Assembly: GCA_045594795.1 (NCBI GenBank)
Contig: JAZNZF010000047.1
Location: 21,520 to 85,519, forward strand
DNA: 64,000 nucleotides
Reading direction: 5' to 3'
Source of the DNA: UMGS1532 sp045594795
Lineage (GTDB): Bacteria; Bacillota; Clostridia; Oscillospirales; Acutalibacteraceae
In this document: piece by piece, positions 1 to 10,100 of the stretch
Layout: the number at the start of each line of letters is the position of its first letter
Numbering within the stretch: position 1 is the stretch's first letter
Program-made: the position numbers and the translations under genes
Notes under the pieces: generated by a model
The model's input: the letters and a program-made list of their open reading frames with translations, nothing else
Database searches by the model: none
What the model was told of the DNA's origin: nothing

Positions 1-1
1 C

Positions 2-268
2 ATCTTTACCTGCATCTATAGAGTCGCCTTCACCCGAGCCGGGAACAAGACTACCATAAACGGTTTCATATGTACCAAGTGCGATTTCTAAGTTACCGTT
101 TGCACCAACTGTGGTGGTAATTCCTTTAACTTCTGGTGCGGTAGACAATGTAAACCATGCGTATGTTGATGAAATTGTCATAACACAAGCAACTAAAAGC
201 ATAGATACTGCTGCCAACAATTTTTTACGAGCTGACTGTATCTCGTTTGAATGTTGTTTATTCATCAT
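2..268 (-). CDS. TasA-like surface protein with SipW-type signal peptide (partial)
   Basis: First 89 codons of an exported protein; the rest lies beyond the left edge. The start is ATG at 268 (or the next ATG at 265) behind a GTGAGGT ribosome site. A basic start (residues 1-16) and a hydrophobic stretch (17-32) lead into TYAWFT at 35-40, the motif typical of signal peptides cut by SipW-type peptidases in TasA/CalY matrix proteins. The following GANGNLEIAL is common in clostridial TasA-like proteins. It is the last visible gene of the leftward surface operon, 103 bp after its neighbour. Fibre formation is inferred from the family; a sipW-like gene may lie just outside the window. Confidence 0.65.
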   Translation of the reverse strand, partial: MMNKQHSNEIQSARKKLLAAVSMLLVACVMTISSTYAWFTLSTAPEVKGITTTVGANGNLEIALGTYETVYGSLVPGSGEGDSIDAGKD

Positions 269-371
269 TTTTTACCTCACTTTTATTTTTTTTGCGTTTT
301 TTCCCGCCGGAAAATTTATGTTTTTCTGAATATATCGTGTTAGAGCCGACGTATTCAGTTAAAACCAATAA

Positions 372-1358
372 TTATTTAGTTTCTAATAATTCGAAATCCA
401 TATGCATTCCTACATGACCTCCAATAAGGTCATTAGTGCAATCAGGATCATCGCCCTCCAACCAGATAACAACGGTATATTTATGTACTTCATCTTGTTT
501 TACATTAGTAACACTGTTTTTAGCAACAATGTCTTCTTCTATAAAACCTTGGGGAATTAGCCTATAATATGTACGATTATCTGTTTGGCGGATTATTTCA
601 TATTGCTCAGCAGAAAGTCCAGCAGGTATTTCTACATAACCGAAGTGGTTATTATCCTTTGCAGGTATACATTCTGCTTTGCCTGTTTTTTCGTTTAATT
701 TGGCGTATACCTTTGGCACTCCATCTTCAAAAAGCATAACCCAAACGGCCTTGGAAACATTAAGGCTTTCGGAATTTACACAAAGGGAAAAATTATAATC
801 GGCTGTGCCCTCTCCCCTTTTGGCAAGATAAAATGTATGGGCAAAATAGTTGCGGCCATTATGCGAACCATCTATTTCATCAATATCCTCGGGTAAATCT
901 GCTATTGAAATGCAGGGTGCATCCTCAACAGGAGTGCCATATATACGGGCTGTTGGGTTGGCAAAATCGGCAGTATCGCTAAGCTCGAAGCCTTGACTAA
1001 CAAGGCTATTTGAAAGGTTTATAGTGAAATGACCTCTCATTTCAGTTACAAGCGAAATTCCATAAAGTGCCACAAAGGTTAAAAGCATAGCACCGAGAAG
1101 TGCTCCTAAAACGCCTTTGTTCCATAGCCAAAGCCAAAACAATAAGCCCTTGCCTTTATCAAAATAAAGACCCATGCTTGAAGCAGTTAATTCAAACTCG
1201 TGTTTTGAATAAATTTTCTGCTTCTTCATTTCACGCCGCAACTCTTTGCGGCCTTTTTTTATTTCAAGAACTTCTGTTTTAGTTAACTCAATACTTGCGC
1301 GTTTTTTCTTGAATATTCGGTTCTGCCTATCGTGCTTACGGTAGCTATCCTTACTCAT
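372..1358 (-). CDS. Membrane-anchored TasA-like surface protein
   Basis: A 328-residue protein with a strongly basic cytoplasmic tail (about residues 1-70), a hydrophobic region (71-105, with GLLFWLWLW before the main span) and an exterior part (106-328). The exterior part opens with HFTINLSN, carries IDGSHNGRNYF and ends with WLEGDDPDCTNDLIGGHVGM, features I associate with clostridial TasA/camelysin-like proteins. Its ATG overlaps the stop of the upstream HD-GYP/EAL gene by four bases (ATGA), so translation is probably coupled. The 70-residue basic tail is unusually long and could bind a cytosolic partner. Family membership is moderately sure; the function is inferred. Confidence 0.6.
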   Translation of the reverse strand: MSKDSYRKHDRQNRIFKKKRASIELTKTEVLEIKKGRKELRREMKKQKIYSKHEFELTASSMGLYFDKGKGLLFWLWLWNKGVLGALLGAMLLTFVALYGISLVTEMRGHFTINLSNSLVSQGFELSDTADFANPTARIYGTPVEDAPCISIADLPEDIDEIDGSHNGRNYFAHTFYLAKRGEGTADYNFSLCVNSESLNVSKAVWVMLFEDGVPKVYAKLNEKTGKAECIPAKDNNHFGYVEIPAGLSAEQYEIIRQTDNRTYYRLIPQGFIEEDIVAKNSVTNVKQDEVHKYTVVIWLEGDDPDCTNDLIGGHVGMHMDFELLETK

Positions 1359-2806
1359 ACCGTTTCAACCCGCTCTCTAAGCAATGTATCACGAATGAGG
1401 GTATCTTCATCAACTAATTCACCGCTTAGGTGACTGCTGATTGCATAGACATCACATTCAGAAAGCCATTTTAAATGCTGATGCTCAGCACAAGAGGCAA
1501 ACACTGTTATGTTGCGGTCTTGCAAAGCGCGAATATCAGAAGCATATATAGGCTGAGCACTGGTTTCAGGCGATAATCTGACGTGAGAAAAGCCTAATTC
1601 CTTTAGCCTTGCCGGAGAAATTGCTTCGGGATGATATCCATCAATAACAAGTGAAATTCCGTTTCTGAGATAACGCCCTATAATTTCAAGAACGCCTTTA
1701 TTAGCATTGAGAATTATCTCTTCTGGTATTGTTAATAAAAGACGGGATTTATCAACAGGTTGATTTGCAAAAAGCTCTTCAAAACGTTTTAGATGGCTTT
1801 CTTTACCGTAAAATTCGGGAAGCATCTGTAGCATAAGATACTTTAATTTCAACTCGCAATTTTGCATTCTTAAAAGAGTATCTGCCGCTTCATATAGGAA
1901 ATAGAATGACATATCGGTAGTTAATCCCGTTCTTGCGATACGAGGTCCAACTTCCTCTATTCCAAGCTTTTCTCCGCTGTTTACGGAAAACCAAGGTATT
2001 GCTTCATAGGCTTTGATACTTGCTTCAGGCCCTGATGTTAATGCGCGATAAGACAATCCCATAGGGCGCGTTGCTGTTTTCTTAACCAAAGGTATGGTTT
2101 TTGGAAGCTTTAAAGTATAATGAATAAATTTATTATATATACTTTGAAGTTTTGAACGCGATTCTTTAAAAACATTGCATAAATCAGGTGAAAAAGCTTT
2201 GCCACTTTCAGAAAGAATATTTTCATATGCTTCCCCGAATGGATTTTCAGACTTGATTTCAGCAGATAAATGGTCAAACATTTTTGCAATACCAACTATC
2301 TGCGCAATAGGGCTTATTGAACCCTCTGCCCTGCCTTCAGGATAACCTGTTCCGTCAAATCTTTCCATATGCTGCTGACAGCTTTCACGAATCATCAGAG
2401 AAGGAATATTTTCAATTGTTTCTCCAAAAGCAGATTTGCGCTTATTGCCCAATGTTTTTTCCTGAAGTTCAGCAACTAATCGACTGCCTTCGGTTGTATA
2501 TTTCTTATAAAGGGCAATTTCTTCTTCTGTGAAATGCGGTTCAAGTATCTGATATTCCTGAGGAACAAGAGCTTTACCAAGTTGATGATACATACCGCAT
2601 TTATATGCCAAATCTGCAAATATCGGTTGCATACGCTCTTTAGCTCCTGCTATATCCATAGCAAAGTTCATTTCACAAGCTTTTATAAAAAGAGCCTGTG
2701 TATACGCTGCTATGCGAACCGACTGCTGACGCACAACAGGGGCGAGGCCTCTAAAGGCCTCTTCCCAAGTTTCGAAAGTTTTGCGTTTTTCGTTTATATT
2801 ATTCAC
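1355..2806 (-). CDS. Degenerate HD-GYP plus degenerate EAL protein, probable c-di-GMP effector
   Basis: A cytosolic protein of 483 residues with no signal peptide or membrane span. The N-terminal half resembles an HD-GYP domain: HMERFDGTGYP at 146-156 keeps the GYP motif, but the metal-binding HD is HQ (74-75, in YHQLGK). The C-terminal half (about 265-483) follows the EAL fold pattern, ending in DGYHPEAISPARLKELGF, but the EAL motif reads EEV and the usual catalytic acids are missing. Hydrolysis of cyclic di-GMP therefore looks unlikely; a binding or regulatory role is inferred. The start is GTG after TTTGAGGAAA. It sits inside an operon of exported proteins and overlaps the next gene by ATGA, suggesting that it controls their export or assembly. 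Confidence 0.6.
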   Translation of the reverse strand: MNNINEKRKTFETWEEAFRGLAPVVRQQSVRIAAYTQALFIKACEMNFAMDIAGAKERMQPIFADLAYKCGMYHQLGKALVPQEYQILEPHFTEEEIALYKKYTTEGSRLVAELQEKTLGNKRKSAFGETIENIPSLMIRESCQQHMERFDGTGYPEGRAEGSISPIAQIVGIAKMFDHLSAEIKSENPFGEAYENILSESGKAFSPDLCNVFKESRSKLQSIYNKFIHYTLKLPKTIPLVKKTATRPMGLSYRALTSGPEASIKAYEAIPWFSVNSGEKLGIEEVGPRIARTGLTTDMSFYFLYEAADTLLRMQNCELKLKYLMLQMLPEFYGKESHLKRFEELFANQPVDKSRLLLTIPEEIILNANKGVLEIIGRYLRNGISLVIDGYHPEAISPARLKELGFSHVRLSPETSAQPIYASDIRALQDRNITVFASCAEHQHLKWLSECDVYAISSHLSGELVDEDTLIRDTLLRERVETV

Positions 2807-2828
2807 GGTATATTTTCCTCAAATAATA

Positions 2829-4118
2829 TTAGTCTTCGCTGATATCGTAATCAACTAAAGGCATATCATCAGAGAATTTGTTTTTCTTCTGAATGAAATA
2901 GCGTACAGTTAATGCAATAAATCCAACATTAATTACTGCGCTGATGATGAAGAGAATGAGCCAAAGCTTATGGAGCCAGATATTGCAATATGGGTCCTTT
3001 GGTTCAACCTGTACTTCTTTTTCTACTTCAACGATTTCGCCTTTTGCTAACTCTTTAAGTTTAGCATTGTATGCATCAAAAGCTGCAGAAAGATTTTTAT
3101 AAGCTTGGTTGATTTCTTCTTGATTACCGCTCTTTAATGCGTCTTTTGCGGCTTTTAAAGCTTCAAGAAGTGCTTCCCTTGCTTCTAAAACATCATCATT
3201 TTTCATAGCTTCGCTAATTTCATCAACTAATTTTTCTAATGATTTGTTATCAATTCTAACTAATGAAGAAATAGCATCTTTAAGTGCACTCGCAGCAGCA
3301 TCAATCTCACCCTGATTGTCGGAGTTTAATGCAGCGTTGGCTGCATCCAAAGCGCTCTGAAGTTTGCTCCAAGAAGCTGCAGTGTAATCATCCTTCTTCA
3401 AAGTATTAGCAATATCAATCTGTTTGTTAAGCTCTGCTAAATCAACCTTTGAGGTTGTGGTGTTTTTAGAGGAGGAAGGAACAACAGCTACAGACGATGT
3501 TGCCGGTTTCTTAGAAGATGTTGAAGATGGCTTCTTAGAAGAAGTAGATGGCTTCTTAGAAGATGTTGAAGACGGTTTCTTAGAAGATGTAGAAGATGGC
3601 TTTGATGAAACCGTTGGTTTAGATGAAGATGGCTTCGATGAATCCGAAGGTTTAGAAGATGAAGGGCTTGATGAAACTGTTTTTTCAATAACTTCAACAG
3701 TTATTGTTTTAACAAGACCTTCAGGTCCTTCACCATATTCATTATCACCACGTAAATATGTGAATGTTACCACACATTTATCGCCAACTTTAGCATCTGA
3801 TTTTATAGTTGCTTTAAGGGTTACCTCAATGCTTGTTTTTACTGTGCCGAAGTAAAAGTATCTCGACTCACTAATATTGCCACTTGGTGTAATAGAGGGA
3901 GTCAAAGATGAAAACAATTCACGGTTACTATATGCAATTTGGCCATCAGAACCGTAGATGTTATCAAGTGAAAATTTAATATTTACTGTCTCGCCTGCTG
4001 CTTTTTTTACTGTTTGGGAGTCAGGTGTAGCAGCATTTGCTACTACACCGAAACTCATAAAACTTAAAAGTGTTGCAATAACGAGAAACGATGAAAATAC
4101 TTTTTTAAAAATATTCAT
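2829..4118 (-). CDS. Secreted, membrane-anchored protein: cohesin-like domain, Ser/Lys/Pro linker, FIVAR-like helices
   Basis: A 429-residue protein. The signal peptide covers residues 1-29 (cleavage near VANA). A beta-rich domain at 33-146 has the general look of cohesin or CBM-like folds (AGETVNIKFSLDN start, KVGDKCVVTFTY strand). A low-complexity Ser/Lys/Pro linker with tandem repeats spans 147-223. Two helical FIVAR-like repeats (229-287 and 288-356, with the DYTAASW..L..AL pattern) follow, then a membrane span at 384-408 and a short acidic tail inside the cell. It lies 25 bp downstream of the dockerin gene, so an anchoring role for the dockerin protein is an attractive inference. The cohesin assignment is tentative. 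Confidence 0.55.
   Translation of the reverse strand: MNIFKKVFSSFLVIATLLSFMSFGVVANAATPDSQTVKKAAGETVNIKFSLDNIYGSDGQIAYSNRELFSSLTPSITPSGNISESRYFYFGTVKTSIEVTLKATIKSDAKVGDKCVVTFTYLRGDNEYGEGPEGLVKTITVEVIEKTVSSSPSSSKPSDSSKPSSSKPTVSSKPSSTSSKKPSSTSSKKPSTSSKKPSSTSSKKPATSSVAVVPSSSKNTTTSKVDLAELNKQIDIANTLKKDDYTAASWSKLQSALDAANAALNSDNQGEIDAAASALKDAISSLVRIDNKSLEKLVDEISEAMKNDDVLEAREALLEALKAAKDALKSGNQEEINQAYKNLSAAFDAYNAKLKELAKGEIVEVEKEVQVEPKDPYCNIWLHKLWLILFIISAVINVGFIALTVRYFIQKKNKFSDDMPLVDYDISED
3500..3610 (-). repeat. In-frame tandem repeats encoding the Ser/Lys/Pro linker
   Basis: Short repeats of roughly 24-30 bases, each containing a variant of GGCTTCTTAGAAGATG on the plus strand, encode successive SSKKPS(S)TSSKKP blocks of the linker. 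Such repeats can change copy number by slippage, which would lengthen or shorten the spacer without breaking the frame. The long plus-strand reading frame across it is only a by-product. Confidence 0.6.
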
Positions 4119-4143
4119 TGGTGTTTTCTCCTATTATTAACGA

Positions 4144-7100
4144 TTATTTTGTCTGAGAAACGTATTCGTTTTCAGGCCACAATACATACTTGTTTGCAAT
4201 AACAACTGCATCGCGAGAATTTAGCTTGCCATCGAAATTAACATCCGCCGCAGTAAGTGCAAGTTCGTTTAATGTTATTTGATCCATAAATGCAAAGCTA
4301 ATAAGAACTGTATCACGGGAGTTTGCTTTACCATCGCAGTTAACATCACCAACGATAATTACATTATATGTAACGCTGGTTTCAACTCCATCTTTGTTCT
4401 TTGCCCATACAACAACTGTATCACCTGTGCAAACAAGATCACTATCTGCACGTTTTGTTTGACCGTTGTAATTATAAACGCTGATTTTGCTTTCAACTGC
4501 ATTATCAATCGGGAAGTTTACTTTAACAAATTCAGCGGCTGTGAATCCGTCTGGGTTTACATCAAGGAAAATCTGTTTCTTTGTTGCATCTACTTTAGCA
4601 CCGCGGATTGTACCGTTTGCTTCAATTCTTGGTGCCGGAATGTTAATATAAGGTAATTTTGCAATTACTTGTTGTGGAACAAGAATTTCGTTACATACAG
4701 AACAACGAGAACCTTCGGTAAGACCGGTTTCTGTTACTGTTGCATCTTTTCCTGGAATAACCTCTGGAGTGTGACCCTTTGGAGCAAGTGGAGTCTGAGG
4801 TTCAAATACTTCATTACATACTTCACAATAAGAACTTGCGGTATAACCCACTTCTGTACAGGTAGGCTCTTTGCCTTCAACATTAACGATTTTGTGTCCT
4901 TCAGAAATAATAACCTGAGGAGCAACGTGAACGTGGCCACAGACTGAGCAATATGCGCTTTCTGTATAACCGTTTTCGGTACAAGTTGCAGGTTTGCCCG
5001 GAACAATTGTTACATTGTGTCCGTTTGGTAATACAACTGATCCTGCTTTTACTATTTCACCACAAACTGAACATTTAGTTCCGCCGCTTACGCCAGGCTC
5101 AGTACAGGTTGGGTCTTTATCGTAAGCCTCTTCGATATGGTGAGCAGGGATTACTTCCTGTTTCTGGAATACGGTTCCGCAAGCGGTACAATGTAAGCCA
5201 TCTGTTAAACCGTCTTCGGTACAGGTTGCAGCTTTACCAGGGATAACTTCTGTTGTTCCAACGTGGTTAGTTGCATCCTTATAATCGTTTACATAGCTGT
5301 CACCGCAGTTTTCACAAGTGTAAACTGTGAATCCTTCTTCAAAACAAGTTGGATCGGTAACAACAGCATTATATTTATGCTCTAATGCAGGTAATTCAGT
5401 AGGTTCTTTACCATCTTGATATTTATGACACTGTTTACACCATACACCTTCTGTGTTACCGGTTTTTCCACAGCTTGGTTCAACTGCAGGGATAACTTCC
5501 CATTCATGCTGATCGCCTTTTAGGCTGAATACGAACCATTCGCCATCTTTGGTGAAATCAACTTTTGAACAGAAGATTGAAGCATCATTTGTAACGCAAG
5601 CAGAAATATCCATATCGGTTTTTAATACTGTTTTGCTATTAGCAAACCAGAATTTATTACCATTGAACTTAATATTTTCTGCACCTGCGATTGCAAATGA
5701 AGCTGCAGGAAGTGTTACATTTTTAGAAAGCTCAACTGCATCATTTACATAGATTGTGCAGCCTTCTTTGATATTGTCTAATGCTGTTAAGAAATCATCA
5801 GTATTAAGGTAGATAATACCATTCTTATCTTTAACTGTAATTGCTTTTTCTTCAGAGAAGATTTTAAGTGCAACCTGAACATATGTATCGTCACTCTTTG
5901 CGATGCGATATGCATATGTGTTGAATTCGCCACTAACTTTAAGACCACCTAAAGTTTTATCGTTACCGTTTATCTTAGCATATTCAATAAGAGTTCCGGC
6001 AACTTTACGAGCGATTGTGTAATGTGCTTCTGTTTGGATTGCAGTATCTGAAGATAATCCAAGAGTTGAAAGGATACTTGCAAAACTCTTTGATTTGGTA
6101 TTCTTCAATGCAGACACAAGCTCTGCGATTGACATTGAATCAATAACCTTCATAAGAGGTTTTGTTGAATTAGAAAGCTGATATGCTTTGATTGCGTTAA
6201 CGATTTCTGTTCTCTCGGCACCGGAAGCATCGTATGCGAGCATTGCAGCGATAATAACAGGATAATCAACGCTTGTTGAGAGATCGAATTCTACATCAAC
6301 TTCTAATGAGCCTTCCATACTGAAGCCTTTATCATCATAAGTAATGTCATTGATATCAACTTCAAGTTTATCAAAGTTAGTAATCTTATCTAATTCACGA
6401 AGAATAGCGCTCATTTTATCTTTCTGACCAGCATCAACTTCATCAGATACGAAAACGCTTATTCTATATAATTTCTTGTCATCAGAAGATGTTAGATTAA
6501 AGGAGAAGAAATCGCCATCTTCTTCATATTGCATATAAGGATTGAATGCTGACTGCTGAATTGTATAACTGATAAGTGCTTCTTCGTTATCAATAGCATC
6601 TGCTAAAGAAGCGAAATCTGTTACATCAGCCATAAACTGAGTTGCAAAAGCAGATGAACCCTTAGAATCAATACATTCAATCATCTTGCCGATTAAAACA
6701 GAAAGATTATTTAAAGATTCTGTTATATTAAGAAGCTTTGTTTCATAAATTCCGTTATCGTCTACTCTAAGTTCAGAGCAAGCATAGAAATTCATAATGA
6801 TTTTTGAGATAAGGTCGGTTGCCATTACCTTAGCTGCAGATTTATCAAGAGATGCATAATCTGTTCCAAGATAAATATCAATATTATTATTTTCTTCAAC
6901 AATATTGAAGCAACCATTTGAAACTATACCATTTTCGAGGTAATAGCCGTTTTCAAGATATTTGGAAATATCTGTTAAGAATTTACCGGCTGCGATTTTA
7001 TAAGAACCACCAGCAACTTTAAGGTCACCAATAACGCTACCGCATTTTTTGGTGTCGAGTGTGCTATCAACGATAACTGCTCTTCCCTTTGCTGTAAGGT

Positions 7101-10100
7101 CGCCTATTATGCTATAACCATTAAGATTAAGAGTTACATTATTATTAAATACGATATCTCCACGAACATCGGATAATAATACAACAACTGCTCCATCTTT
7201 AGCATTGCTAATAGCACTTGCGGCATTGCGAGCCATATAATATTTATTTGTAATTCCTTCGCCGCGAATATCAAGAACTAATGCTTCATATTCTGTTTCG
7301 CGGTTTTTGAGTTTGAATGTGATTGGAAGGCTTAAGCCTGTTTCAACCTCAGCAATCATATCTTTATAATCTGCTAAAGCTACTTTGTTATTGAAAAGCA
7401 TATCGAGAGCATCATAGGTTAATACGCCTGAATAAAGAGCTCCTTCGGAACTGCCTGTTGCAGATGTATTATCAAAGAGATTGTCGATAGAATCATAGAC
7501 AAACTCAACTAAAGCTCTGTTTGCTTCAAAATCAAATCCATCAATCGAATCATAGAAGCCTGTTTGCTTGATTGTGTTGATAAAGGTATCAAAATCAGTG
7601 TTCTCGTCTTCAAACATTGGTTTGATTAAACCTGTTATGTATTCAAGAACTGCATCAAGTTCATAAGATTGAATTGTGCTGAAATCAACTTCACCTGTTA
7701 TCAATAAAGCAGCCATAATATATGCATAAGCACTATCCGGAGCATTTAACATTAAGTTAACAGCGCCATCTTTGCAGCTTATATTCATATAAGGTATAAT
7801 CTGCTGTGCGCCTTTCTTAACCTTTTTAAGCTGGTCAGCTTGGGTATCAAAATCTTGATATGTTACATAGAAAGGAGCGCTTGTTGCGTTGTTGATATTA
7901 ACGCCGAACTGCATGGTTGACTCCATAAGTTTACCACCAAGAGCGTTAACATCGTTAATAATATTACCATTCTGCAGAACAATAGTATTATTATTTGCAC
8001 CTACTGCACTTACATCGCCGAGTGAAAGTTCTTTAATGTTACCATTATCATCGATAATCTCGGTGAGGGTATCAAGGCCGATACCACCATTAACGAGCAT
8101 ATTGATAATAGTCTGAACATAAAGTTTTAATTCATTATCACTATTGAGGCCAAAGAGAGGACTTCCGTTTATACCTACATAAGAAAGGTCTTGGATAAGA
8201 GCCATCATTTCTGAAGCAAGTGAAGCCGGGTTAAGTTCGCTATATTTGCTTGTTACACGCATTACAACAGAAAGATTGCCTTCTTTATCCTCTAATGGAA
8301 TAAGTGCTAATGCAAGTTTATTATCAAATGTGAAGCCTGCGTTACTAAATGCGTTATTGAAGTTAGAGATAAATTTAAGGAAATTATCTTTATTAACGTC
8401 AATTAATTTGCGGGTGATAACAAGTTCACGATTGCTACCAAAAAGTTCATCTAATGCTTCGATAGATGTTGCAAGAGCAAAGTTCTCAACAGCACCTGAA
8501 TATACTTCTACATTGGAAGAACCAATTGTGTATACATATTTATGTCCTGCGCTTCCTGTTCCCGGAAGAGTGATTGTATAGGCATCTAATGCATAGAGTA
8601 TCTGGTCAGCCTCACCATCAATCTTAACAGTATATGTCATAGGACGAAGTGACGAGGTAAAGGTTTTTGTATCTGCTGTTAATTTTACGTCTTCGGTTGG
8701 AAGGGTTTTATTAACAACATAATATTTACTGTTTGGAATCTGAGCAAGAAGCTCGTTATACATATCTTCGAATTCTTGCACAGAAATAATTGAACCTTGC
8801 TGACGGAAGTTTTCTTTCTTATAGGTTTTAACAACACTATCATTTTTGTTTAAAACCTGAATTTCAACACCGAAAGCTGTTTGGCCGGGAGCAACTGCTG
8901 AAAGAACTTCTTCCATAGTAATTGTTCCGTTAATGCCGTTGTGTGCAGAGGTTGTTCCTGCTTTTGCAACTGCAGCCAACATATTATCAATGTATGAGCT
9001 GTTTGTATCAATAAGTGCATTTACAGGTTTAAGGTCTACAGATTTGAGTTGAGCAAGAACGCTATCAACTTTTGCTACTGCACCTGCTGCATATTCAGAA
9101 GCAGCTTCACGGATTTTTGCATCATTCCAAACGATTGGAAGATAGGTGTTAACCAAATCGATTTGTTTTTGAATATTGGAAGCATTTTCGCCTTTATAAT
9201 AATAAGCAATGCCACCATTCTCACTCTTATACTGAGTTAAATATTCATATAGATATGTCTTTTCTGTTGCTGGGTCTAAACACTGTTCTGTAAGAAGATT
9301 TATAGCATTTTTTGCTTCATTGGACATATCTTTAACAACTGTGCCAAGTGTTCCAAGAATTGTTTTGTTAACCTGGCCAAGATTCTCATAGAAATTATTG
9401 TTGTTGCAAAGAGAATCAAGAGTTGCTTTCTGTGCTGCTGTATCATTAACAAGATCGTCAGCAATATTCACAAGATTTGATACGGTTGTTGCATCAACAC
9501 CTTCAATAGAAAGTTGGTAAACAACCTGAACACTTGAGAACATTTCGTTGCAAACGAACTCGCCTTCATAAGCATTGTTGTTCTTAGTGAGGGCAATTTC
9601 ATCGCCATTTCCGTTTGTTAAAACAGGATATGCTTTAACAGGTACCCACTCAGCATCACTGTCTATAAATCCTGCGCTCATTGTTTGAGCAACAAGTTTA
9701 TAACCATCGTCGGTTGCTGTAACTTGGGTTAATTTATCATTGCTATCAGGGGTACGGAAGAAAATTGTATCAACCAAGAAAGCATTGGAATTAAGAACAT
9801 CTTTTTCTTTCTGGCTGAGAGCCTCGCCCGGTACCTTACTATCTGCAATAACTTCAGCTAATGTTTTAGAAGAAATAGCTTTTCCTTCAGAACGACTAAC
9901 TTCTATATCTTCTACTACACGGATAATGGTATTCTCACGATGAGCAACACCGTTTATCTCATAATCATAAGATTTAGTTGTTTCTGTAGGACGTGGCAAA
10001 CGCCAGTTGTATCCATAAGGAACTTCGGTAATCTTATTGCCGTCTTCTTTATATGTTTCGTTGATTTTTAATGTTTTTGGGCTATATGTAATGGTATAGC

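Noticed and set aside
3500..3610. Possible CRISPR array from repeated GGCTTCTTAGAAGATG units
   Set aside because: Units are contiguous, variable and in frame with a protein linker; there are no unique spacers and no cas genes.
3424..3855. 143-residue plus-strand frame full of acidic EDVEDGFLE repeats
   Set aside because: It is exactly antisense to the Ser/Lys/Pro linker of the 2829-4118 gene; the repeats are the complement of linker codons and no ribosome site precedes it.
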